A stretch of DNA of 10,891 nucleotides, from the NCBI GenBank assembly GCA_028277025.1, contig JAPYVG010000051.1:1-10891 (forward strand), read 5' to 3'. The number at the start of each line of letters is the position of its first letter. Positions within the stretch are counted from its first letter, which is position 1. Made by a program: the position numbers and the translations under genes. This DNA comes from Sulfolobaceae archaeon. GTDB lineage: Archaea; Thermoproteota; Thermoprotei_A; Sulfolobales; Sulfolobaceae. Below the pieces are notes generated by a model that worked only from the letters and a program-made list of their open reading frames with translations, had not been told where the DNA came from and searched no databases. Of this stretch, positions 1-5,822 are shown in pieces.

Positions 1-214
1 TGGGCATATAATTAGGTCCGCCCTCGTTTATACAAACTTTTCTACGAAAAATCTTATTCTTTCGACTTTTTATGTATTTTATTCATCTCATTTTTTACGC
101 TAAAAAAGAGATTCCCATACTGACTTCGTTTACCTCAAAACCCTCATTTTCTAAGACATCTTTTATATAACCTAACCCCTCAATAGGATAGTTCTTTATA
201 CCCAAAACTTTCAT
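1..214 (-). pseudogene. Class I glutamine amidotransferase-like gene remnant (5' part, runs off left edge)
   Basis: Reading the minus strand from ATG at 214, the first 39 residues begin MKVLGIKNYPIEGLGYIKDV, which resembles the first strand and helix of class I glutamine amidotransferases (GMP-synthase-like or PuuD-like, family pattern near 'VLVIQ..P.EGPG'). The frame hits TAA at 95-97 and TGA at 83-85. It then stays in the same frame to EGGPNYMP at the very edge, which resembles the GGP motif that follows strand 3 in this family. I infer a decayed gene whose remainder lies outside the window. It is divergent from the glutamine-synthetase-like gene; such pairs (PuuA/PuuD, AtdA1/AtdA2) make and cleave gamma-glutamyl amides. 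The family call is from short stretches only; an unrelated small open frame is the alternative. Confidence 0.5.
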
Positions 215-318
215 AGTTAAACAATTCACTTATCATTTCAAATACTTTTTGACGGGATAGGTTTGAAAGTGTTCAATTATCATATTAAACTAACTTGATG
301 TTTTTCCAGTGTTAAATC

Positions 319-327
319 TTTAAATAA
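319..327 (+). promoter_or_regulatory. TATA-like box for the ligase-amidohydrolase operon
   Basis: TTTAAATAA is centred about 25 bases before the ATG at 348, the distance expected for an archaeal promoter giving a leaderless transcript. No ribosome site precedes that ATG, which fits. Confidence 0.6.
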
Positions 328-347
328 TTCACGTACTATCTTTTATT

Positions 348-1622
348 ATGAGAGAGGTACTTGAGAAAAATGGGGTTAACATATTAAGGTTTACTTGGGT
401 TGGACTGGACGGTATGATAAGGTCTAAGGGGGCTTATATTGAGACTGTTGACGAACTAGTAAAGACTGGGATAGGATTAACAATGGCTATGATGAGCTTT
501 ACCCCAATGGATTATATATCGCCTTATGGGTCTTTTGGGCCTGAGGCAGAAGACGTCTTCTTAACCCCAGATTTATCCTCGTTAGCCATCTTCCCTCCAT
601 CTGCAATGGTTATTTGCGACTTATATAAAAGAGGAAAACCCTGGGAATACGATCCTAGAAGTACTTTAAAGAAAGTTTTACAGAAATATTCTGAATATTC
701 TTTCAAGTCTTCTTTTGAAATTGAATTCTATTTGGTAAAGGATAGAAAACCGTTTGATGATGCGAGGTGCTTTGATTCCAAAGCGTATTATACGAATCAA
801 ATAATCCCGGAAATCGCAAGACTTACTAGGCAAAACAACATAGTCCCATTACGTGTAATTAAAGAATATGGGCCCGGGCAATACGAGTTTGATATACTTC
901 ATAAAGACGCGTTAAGGAGTGCTGACGAGGTTATAATATTCAAAGAAATTGCAAGACAAACCGCTATGAAATATGGTGCTGAGGTAAACTTCATGCCTAA
1001 ACCTTTTAACAAAATGGCTGGTTCTGGTTTGCATTTGAATTTCAGTATATGGAAAGGTGGGGAAAACTTATTTTATAACCCTAATGATGAGCTCGGTCTA
1101 AGTGATTTAGCTTATAATTTCATTGCGGGTGTAATTGAGCATGCGAAGGCCCTAGCAGCAATTGCAGCCCCAACAGTTAATTCTTACAAAAGATTAGTTC
1201 CAGGATCGTGGGCCCCAACGAAGATTACTTATGGTTATAACAATAAATCTGCAATGTTGAGAATACCTACACCTTATCCCGGTATGGCTAAAAGCGATAG
1301 AAGGATCGAATATAGAGTTCCAGATCCTACAACTAATCCCTACCTCTTGCTTGCAGCGTTTATTGAGGCCGGGATGGATGGGATTGAAAGGGGGTTAAAA
1401 CCACCATCACCAGTTAACGAAAACGCTTATTATAAGAAAGACATAGAAGATATCCCAAGAAACCTAAGGGAGGCTCTAAACGAGTTAAAGAAAGATACCA
1501 GGCTTATAGAGAGGGTAGGTAAACAGATAATTGAGGAGTTCATAAAGGTTAAGATGGCTGAGGTTGAGGAATACGAATCTTATGTAACCGATTGGGAATA
1601 CGAGGTTTATAAAGGAGTTTAA
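348..1622 (+). CDS. Glutamine-synthetase-family ligase, probably gamma-glutamyl-amine ligase
   Basis: This 424-residue protein has the full type I glutamine synthetase fold: an N-terminal beta-grasp (about 10-95) and a C-terminal catalytic domain. Metal and glutamate ligands are visible: E124 and E126 (FEIEF), E180 (GPGQYEF), E194 (SADEV), H229 (GSGLHLN), R282 (NSYKRLVPG), R305, and E321/R323 (RIEYRVPD). The flap that is PGYEAP in glutamine synthetase reads PGSWAP (285-290), so the ammonium-binding Glu (E. coli E327) is Trp. The FDGSS loop carrying the partner Asp is also absent. From family knowledge this indicates an amine other than ammonia as acceptor, as in PuuA-, IpuC- or GlnA3-type enzymes. 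The substrate is not readable. It heads an operon with the amidohydrolase 23 bases downstream. Annotation as plain GlnA would probably be wrong. Confidence 0.9.
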   Translation: MREVLEKNGVNILRFTWVGLDGMIRSKGAYIETVDELVKTGIGLTMAMMSFTPMDYISPYGSFGPEAEDVFLTPDLSSLAIFPPSAMVICDLYKRGKPWEYDPRSTLKKVLQKYSEYSFKSSFEIEFYLVKDRKPFDDARCFDSKAYYTNQIIPEIARLTRQNNIVPLRVIKEYGPGQYEFDILHKDALRSADEVIIFKEIARQTAMKYGAEVNFMPKPFNKMAGSGLHLNFSIWKGGENLFYNPNDELGLSDLAYNFIAGVIEHAKALAAIAAPTVNSYKRLVPGSWAPTKITYGYNNKSAMLRIPTPYPGMAKSDRRIEYRVPDPTTNPYLLLAAFIEAGMDGIERGLKPPSPVNENAYYKKDIEDIPRNLREALNELKKDTRLIERVGKQIIEEFIKVKMAEVEEYESYVTDWEYEVYKGV

Positions 1623-1636
1623 GAAAGTCTTTTATA

Positions 1637-1642
1637 GGTGAT
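1637..1642 (+). promoter_or_regulatory. Ribosome binding site of the amidohydrolase gene
   Basis: GGTGAT, matching the Sulfolobales 16S rRNA 3' end, lies three bases before the ATG at 1646 and fixes this start. A strong site here and none before the first gene supports one transcript with a leaderless first gene. Confidence 0.7.
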
Positions 1643-1645
1643 CTT

Positions 1646-2707
1646 ATGATAATAGATGACCACGCTCACTGGTTTTCTGCAAAGCCTTTAAATGAAAAGG
1701 AGTTCATAATGGCCTCTGCGGAAAGTTGGCTTGAAAGTGAAATTAGTGCTGATGTAGTTACTATGAACAAGCTAAGGCCTTTCTATCTATTTCTCTCAAA
1801 AGAAATGAAGAAGCTGTTAGGAGATAACTTTATAGAGGAGAGGAATAGGATGATTAGAGACGATCCAATAAACTACATTAAGTTTCTTTTTCAAGACGCT
1901 GGAATATGTTGCATGGTGATAGACGAGGGTTTTGGTAAGAAAGAGATGGACATACCGGTTAAGTACAAACTCTTGTTCAGAATAGAGAGTATTATAAATG
2001 ACAACCTTTTCTCCTTACCATTTGATAAAGCTTTGGAATACTTTGAAGAGACTCTAAAGGAAAAGATAAAGAGCGGTTATGCTGGCTTTAAGTCAATTAT
2101 AGCTTACAGGACTGGATTAAAGGTGAGTTGTAACGAAGAGTTAGCAAAGAAGGACTTCACATCAGATGAAAAGGACTGGTTCGGTAAGAAGGCTAAGGGG
2201 TTTAGAGACTTCCTACTGTGTAAAACCCTTGAAATAGCTAAGGAGCTTGGCGTGCCGGTTCAAATTCATACTGGGGCTGGCGATAGGGATATAAAGTTTG
2301 AATTATCAAGACCATCATACTTAACAGATTTGGTTAGGAAATATGAAGGGAAGGTAGTTTTTGTTCACGCTGGTTATCCATATCATAGGGAAACAGCGTG
2401 GATGAGTTATATATTCCCTTCGGTTTATTTGGACGTGTCCCAAACGATCCCATTTGCACCTCTATCCGCTTTTAACATCCTGAAGGAGATTTACGAGGTT
2501 GCACCTCTGAATAAGGTGATGTATGGTTCAGATGCGTTTAATATTCCGGAAATAGCTTGGCTTGGGGCTAAATTAGCTAAAAGGGCTTTTTCAACTTTAA
2601 GGGATACACTGCTCCAACTAGGCCTATTTGATGAAAGGGATATAAGGGAGATGGAGGAGAGGTTCTCTTATACTAATGCTTATTACTTATACGGGTTTGA
2701 TAAATAA
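1646..2707 (+). CDS. Metal-dependent amidohydrolase (amidohydrolase 2, FluG N-domain type)
   Basis: A 353-residue TIM-barrel hydrolase. Visible ligands are H6 and H8 (DDHAHWF at the end of strand 1), H208 (VQIHTG), H241 (FVHAGYPYH) and D296 (MYGSDAF). GFKSIIAYRTGL (147-158) is the strand seen in FluG-like members, with K149 at its centre. In fungal FluG such a barrel is fused in front of a glutamine-synthetase-like domain; here the same two modules are neighbouring genes in one operon in the opposite order. I infer that it hydrolyses an amide or C-N bond in the substrate or product of the ligase. The exact reaction cannot be told; lactonase or decarboxylase activity, also known in this superfamily, is possible. 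Full length, no lesions seen. Confidence 0.85.
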   Translation: MIIDDHAHWFSAKPLNEKEFIMASAESWLESEISADVVTMNKLRPFYLFLSKEMKKLLGDNFIEERNRMIRDDPINYIKFLFQDAGICCMVIDEGFGKKEMDIPVKYKLLFRIESIINDNLFSLPFDKALEYFEETLKEKIKSGYAGFKSIIAYRTGLKVSCNEELAKKDFTSDEKDWFGKKAKGFRDFLLCKTLEIAKELGVPVQIHTGAGDRDIKFELSRPSYLTDLVRKYEGKVVFVHAGYPYHRETAWMSYIFPSVYLDVSQTIPFAPLSAFNILKEIYEVAPLNKVMYGSDAFNIPEIAWLGAKLAKRAFSTLRDTLLQLGLFDERDIREMEERFSYTNAYYLYGFDK

Positions 2708-2713
2708 TTATAA

Positions 2714-2738
2714 TTTTTGTTCTTATAATCAACTTTTT
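2714..2738 (+). terminator. T-rich tract after the operon
   Basis: Two TTTTT runs (2714-2718 and 2734-2738) follow the amidohydrolase stop, the usual form of archaeal intrinsic termination. The stretch 2708-2748 holds no gene start for the deaminase remnant that follows. Confidence 0.35.
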
Positions 2739-2855
2739 ATTCGCATAGCCTACTGATTCAAAATCTTTAATTTTCTTAATTTCTTCGCTATCCTTAAAGT
2801 TTAACAAGAGTATTGATGCTCATATAGATCAAGGAGATGAGCCTACCAGATTTGC

Positions 2856-2861
2856 AGAGTA
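2856..2861. repeat. Target site duplication, left copy (AGAGTA)
   Basis: AGAGTA abuts the left inverted repeat and is repeated at 4076-4081 directly after the right one. Keeping one copy restores the deaminase frame. Confidence 0.92.
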
Positions 2862-2875
2862 CAGCAGTTATGGGA
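2862..2875. repeat. Left terminal inverted repeat of the IS
   Basis: CAGCAGTTATGGGA is the exact reverse complement of the 14 bases at the right end. The transposase stop codon lies only two bases inside it. Confidence 0.93.
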
Positions 2876-2877
2876 CT

Positions 2878-3987
2878 TTAACGTAACTTAAAGATTTTCA
2901 TCAGTCCAGGCGGTCCGCCTAAATAACGTTCAACGAACCTGAGGAACGCCTCCACGCTCCTCAAGTTCAGCTCCCCCACCAGCTCCCTGACAACGTTAGT
3001 CATGATGGTGAAGATCGTGAGGTAGCCCTGAAGCCTCTCCCTCCTCCAGAACGAGGAGTCCTCCAGTCCCAAGGCCTTGACGTCCCTGTGGAGCTTCTCG
3101 ATCTCCCACCTCATCCTCCAGGCCTCCTCGATCTCCTCCTCGCTGAGCGAGAGGTCGGTCGTGTAGAGGTACTTCACGTGTGTCCCAGAGTCAACTTTAT
3201 ATTCCCGGACTAACAATTTTACAGTAACCACTCGGTCTCCCAGGGTCAGGTCGGCGTAGTAGACTCCGGGGGGTAGGTCTCCCACTCGGAGGTGCCCCTC
3301 CACCTCCTCGAGGGCCCCCCGGGCCGACTCGACCCTGAGGAGCCTCCGGTTAGACTTGAGCTCAGACACCACGTTGTCCGTCAAGAGCTTCTCTGACCAG
3401 TACCACGAGTCGAAGACGACCTTGGACACGCGGAAGTACCCCTTGAGCACGTCCAACATCTCCCTGGCCAAGTCGATCTTGGTCTTGAACTCGGTGACAA
3501 TCCCCAAATCCAACATCTTCCTCACGGCGTAGGGGAAGGCTCCCACCATGAACGTCCTGCCCGTGGAGAGGTCCACTATGGCGACCGTGAGGAGTTGCAC
3601 GCCCCTCTCGAACCTCTTGTGGGTGTGGCAGTAGATCCAGTAGTTCCCGTGGGGGCTCACGTCCTTCCCCCTGGAGTCCTCCTTGTGGTCCACGGTGTCG
3701 TCTATGATGACGACCACCTCACCCTTCACCAGCCCCGACAGGAGCTCCAAGTAGTCCCTCCACGCGTCGTGGAGCTCTCCCAACGCCTCTAGCAGGTTTG
3801 CGTAGTCCAACCCGAACGTCTCAGCAGCATTCCTCACGCTGGACCTCCCACCTAGCAGGACCATCAAGACGAGTGCCAACCCGACCTTCCTGCTCCTCCC
3901 CTTCCTCCTCACTATGCCCAGAACTTGGTTTACTGCCTTGACTAACCTCTCCTTAGCTAACTCGATTTGTCCTTTTTCGTTTGGCAT
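2878..3987 (-). CDS. Transposase, DDE type with IS4 signature
   Basis: A 369-residue transposase. The catalytic triad is visible as D96 (VVIIDDTVDH), D193 (KVVFDSWYW) and E297. The last sits in RWEIEKLHRDVK, fitting the IS4-superfamily pattern R-(3)-E-(6)-K with R293, E297 and K304; the usual leading Tyr is W290. An N-terminal helical region (about 1-85) with a helix-turn-helix-like stretch RSSVRNAAETFGLD (48-61) probably binds the inverted repeats. The ATG at 3987 lies 26 bases from a TATA-like box inside the element, giving a leaderless start. The gene occupies nearly the whole element, GC-rich against AT-rich surroundings. No frameshift or stop is seen, so the enzyme is predicted to be functional. 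Confidence 0.93.
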   Translation of the reverse strand: MPNEKGQIELAKERLVKAVNQVLGIVRRKGRSRKVGLALVLMVLLGGRSSVRNAAETFGLDYANLLEALGELHDAWRDYLELLSGLVKGEVVVIIDDTVDHKEDSRGKDVSPHGNYWIYCHTHKRFERGVQLLTVAIVDLSTGRTFMVGAFPYAVRKMLDLGIVTEFKTKIDLAREMLDVLKGYFRVSKVVFDSWYWSEKLLTDNVVSELKSNRRLLRVESARGALEEVEGHLRVGDLPPGVYYADLTLGDRVVTVKLLVREYKVDSGTHVKYLYTTDLSLSEEEIEEAWRMRWEIEKLHRDVKALGLEDSSFWRRERLQGYLTIFTIMTNVVRELVGELNLRSVEAFLRFVERYLGGPPGLMKIFKLR

Positions 3988-4007
3988 CTTTTCAGTAGGA
4001 AGGCGTC

Positions 4008-4019
4008 TAAAATTAAAAA
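4008..4019 (-). promoter_or_regulatory. TATA-like box of the transposase gene
   Basis: On the minus strand TTTTTAATTTTA is centred about 26 bases before the ATG at 3987, inside the IS, so the element carries its own promoter. Confidence 0.55.
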
Positions 4020-4027
4020 CTTCTCGC

Positions 4028-4049
4028 TAATACCGACTTCTTGGTATTA
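4028..4049. repeat. Subterminal 7-bp inverted repeat in the IS
   Basis: TAATACC (4028-4034) and GGTATTA (4043-4049) are separated by eight bases, just upstream of the transposase promoter. It could be an operator or transposase site, or a hairpin that limits read-through from outside. Confidence 0.5.
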
Positions 4050-4061
4050 CCTCCCTAAGAT

Positions 4062-4075
4062 TCCCATAACTGCTG
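4062..4075. repeat. Right terminal inverted repeat of the IS
   Basis: TCCCATAACTGCTG pairs perfectly with the left end. It lies on the promoter side of the transposase gene. Confidence 0.93.
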
Positions 4076-4081
4076 AGAGTA
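4076..4081. repeat. Target site duplication, right copy (AGAGTA)
   Basis: Second copy of the 6-bp target, directly outside the right inverted repeat; the deaminase frame resumes at 4082. Confidence 0.92.
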
Positions 4082-4644
4082 TTTGTTAGGTTTAAAAAAT
4101 AACCACGTTTCGCTCTCTCATTTAACCTCAATTCATTCTGATAATGATGAATACGTTTCAAGGTTAATTAGACTTATAAAGAAAAGGAATGCTAGCGTAA
4201 TTAGTTCACCGTTAACTACAGTATTTCTTAACGGTAGGTTTGATAAATACCCAAAAAGAAGGGGTTTAACTAGGATTAAACAGTTGTTAAAGGAAGGGAT
4301 TAACGTAACCCTGGGGCATGATGACTTTCAAAACCCCTTTTTCCCTTTCGGTTATGGTGATATTATTCAAGCTTTATGGTTAGCGATATTAATGGAGCAA
4401 GCCAGTTTGAAGGAGTCCGAGGATTGGATTAATTTAATAACTAAGAACTCAGAAACAGAGTGGTATTTATCAACTATGAATAAGCCCTCACAAGATTTGG
4501 TAATCCTTGACTCTAAGAGTTTAAGAGAGCAGTTCTCTACACTATCACCACGCTTTATGGTCATTAGGACTGGGAAAATTATAGCTTATAGTAATAGAAG
4601 TGGTGAAGTTATATTAAACGGGAATAAAATAAACCCTTACTCTC

Positions 4645-5034
4645 TTATTGAGTTTTAACCTCCTCTTGCTTTTTAGGTATAATAGTTTGTTGTACGGGCT
4701 TTATCTCATCTTCTATTATGCTTCCTAAATAGAGCGCTGACTGCAAAATTGCAGAAAAATAGCTCTTTAAGTCACTGTTTGATGAATATATAGCACCCTC
4801 CAAGGTAGCAACAGCGTTCATGACTTTTTCGTCACTGAAAGCCCTTAAGTCTTCCCTTAACATCTCTAGGTTTCTAACCAAATATTTTCTTATATCCTCA
4901 TTAACTCCTAAGTACAAAGGGACTTCTGTTGGACTGCATTTATCTATTGCCAATAGATACATCCTACATATATTCTCAATCCTTTCTAAATACCTTCCAG
5001 CCCAAAATACTTTATAAGCAAGACTTTTAATCAA
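4645..5034 (-). CDS. Alpha-E domain protein, short form (COG2307/DUF403)
   Basis: 129 residues beginning MIKSLAYKVFWAGRYLERIENICR-like, which matches the conserved opening of alpha-E proteins (family pattern near 'W.GRYLER.EN.AR'). The protein is predicted helical, with no membrane segment and a charged C-terminal tail. Bacterial members are about 300 residues, so this is roughly the first half; the clean tail suggests a natural short form rather than truncation. The start is TTG at 5034, the only start codon after an in-frame TGA at 5041-5043, preceded by GGTGA. It overlaps the frameshifted 3' end of the transglutaminase gene by eight bases, implying translational coupling. Alpha-E proteins occur beside permuted ATP-grasp and transglutaminase genes and are thought to act in one complex; their biochemical role is unknown. 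Its 3' end overlaps the convergent deaminase remnant by 14 bases. Confidence 0.82.
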   Translation of the reverse strand: MIKSLAYKVFWAGRYLERIENICRMYLLAIDKCSPTEVPLYLGVNEDIRKYLVRNLEMLREDLRAFSDEKVMNAVATLEGAIYSSNSDLKSYFSAILQSALYLGSIIEDEIKPVQQTIIPKKQEEVKTQ

Positions 5035-5133
5035 TCCTCCTCACCATAACTGTGAGTTTTTTAAGTCCGCCTTTCCCTCTACTTACATAGGTTCCTATTA
5101 TTGGTGGAGTATCATAATAGTCTCTCCCTATGC
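5027..5133 (-). other. Frameshifted conserved 3' tail of the transglutaminase gene
   Basis: At GCA-TAG (5133-5128), reading the A of GCA twice (-1), equivalent to one lost A from GCAATA, gives A-I-G-R-D-Y-Y-D-T-P-P and continues for 33 residues to TAA at 5027-5029. The GRDYYDTPP and GTYVSRGKGGLKK stretches match the usual conserved end of this family. The restored protein is 263 residues, normal for the family. No classical slippery heptamer is present, so mutation or sequencing error is more likely than programmed frameshifting. Confidence 0.85.
5041..5045 (-). promoter_or_regulatory. Ribosome binding site of the alpha-E gene
   Basis: GGTGA on the minus strand, six bases before the TTG at 5034, supports this unusual start codon. 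It lies inside the end of the transglutaminase reading frame. Confidence 0.6.
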
Positions 5134-5817
5134 AAACTTGACATAATTTATATTATAAAACTTATTCCTAGTGGGGTCAACTGGGATCCAACCTGAAGGG
5201 GATTTAAATTCAACCCATGCATGAGTACTTATTGGATTTTCATCGACTAACCCCATTACGTATCTAGCTGGTATACCAGAAGCCCTTAAAATCCCTATGG
5301 TTATTTGGGTAAAATCTTGACAAACACCCATCCCAAGTTCGAAGCTCTCCCTAGCAGTAGTATCTACTTTAGTAACGCCCTCCTTATACTTCATCCTTCC
5401 TCTAACGAAACTTATAACGTTTTTAACTAGCTCATCAAGTGTTGAAGAGGATCTCAAAAGCTCTGATGCAATTGGCTTGAAGTATTCAACGTCTATTAAT
5501 TTACTAGAACTTAAGAACATACTATCCTCAAGGTTACAAGGCAATTCGCAGTCCTCCATCTCATTTTTCTTAACAATAACAGAGCTTTCACTCCTTATGA
5601 TTAAAGAGTAGTGGGGTTCTATGACTTTTATCCTATAAACAGTATTGCCGAATAAATCCTTGTATCTAGTCATATAACCATTAGGCTCTGTTTCAACTTT
5701 CTCCTCCAAAACTATTTGATTATCACCGTCGTAAGGCACTATTTTTAAAGTATTATCATTACTTGTCACAACGTCCTCGTACTCATACCTCGCCTCATAA
5801 AATACCTTATACTTCAT
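5128..5817 (-). CDS. Transglutaminase-like cysteine protease (COG1305), C-terminus frameshifted
   Basis: Numbered from the ATG at 5817, the protein has an N-terminal beta domain (about 1-95, MKYKVFYEARYEYED) and a transglutaminase core. The catalytic triad is C166 (GMGVCQDFTQ), H199 (STHAWVEF) and D214 (PVDPTRNKF). ATG at 5817 is preferred over TTG at 5835: the family normally begins at this Met, and it lies five bases after the ATP-grasp stop. The frame ends at TAG (5128) after 229 residues, about 34 short of the expected length; the missing tail is in the next frame (see 5027-5133). All catalytic residues precede the lesion, so partial function is possible. It is the middle gene of the ATP-grasp/transglutaminase/alpha-E operon. 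Family members cleave or transfer at Gln- or Glu-linked amides. No signal peptide is seen, so it should act in the cytoplasm. Confidence 0.9.
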   Translation of the reverse strand: MKYKVFYEARYEYEDVVTSNDNTLKIVPYDGDNQIVLEEKVETEPNGYMTRYKDLFGNTVYRIKVIEPHYSLIIRSESSVIVKKNEMEDCELPCNLEDSMFLSSSKLIDVEYFKPIASELLRSSSTLDELVKNVISFVRGRMKYKEGVTKVDTTARESFELGMGVCQDFTQITIGILRASGIPARYVMGLVDENPISTHAWVEFKSPSGWIPVDPTRNKFYNINYVKFA

Positions 5818-5822
5818 CTCAA

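Larger units (their letters stand above)
2862..4075 (-). mobile_element. Complete insertion sequence, 1214 bp, IS4-superfamily type (ISC1217-like in size)
   Basis: The element is bounded by perfect 14-bp inverted repeats (2862-2875 and 4062-4075) and flanked by 6-bp duplications. It contains one intact transposase gene on the minus strand and its own promoter. Its GC content is clearly higher than that of the flanks and its codon choice is different, which points to recent arrival from another replicon or host. Size, single gene and 6-bp duplication resemble ISC1217 of Sulfolobus solfataricus; this naming is from memory and needs a search. Perfect ends and an intact gene suggest it may still move. 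Confidence 0.92.
2749..4658 (+). pseudogene. Cytosine-deaminase (CodA)-like amidohydrolase, 5'-truncated and split by an IS
   Basis: The reading frame opens after TAG at 2746 and runs to the IS (2749-2861, ending DAHIDQGDEPTRFAEY). It resumes in frame at 4082 and continues LLGLKNNHVSLSHLTSIHSD to the stop at 4656. Removing the IS and one target copy gives one uninterrupted frame of about 230 residues. It matches the second half of E. coli CodA: the metal His of DVHCDE (H214) is kept in DAHIDQ, H246 in LSHLTS, the RFDTYPKRRG motif as RFDKYPKRRG, and D313 in GHDD. The catalytic Glu next to H214 (E217) is Gln. The first roughly 185 residues, including the HxH metal pair, are absent and there is no start codon upstream, so the gene was dead or truncated independently of the IS. 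TTG at 4083 could start a 191-residue fragment, but it would lack half the active site. Confidence 0.9.

Noticed and set aside
3595..3792. Plus-strand frame inside the transposase gene
   Set aside because: A GC-rich antisense shadow of the transposase, rich in Val and Pro without motifs or start signals.
4083..4658. Stand-alone 191-residue protein starting at TTG 4083
   Set aside because: Its sequence is the direct continuation of the frame left of the IS and lacks half the active site; it is treated as part of the split deaminase pseudogene.
5128..5133. Programmed -1 frameshifting at TTT-GCA-TAG
   Set aside because: It would give exactly the right protein, but no X-XXY-YYZ slippery run or downstream pseudoknot is evident, so a simple one-base loss or read error is preferred.
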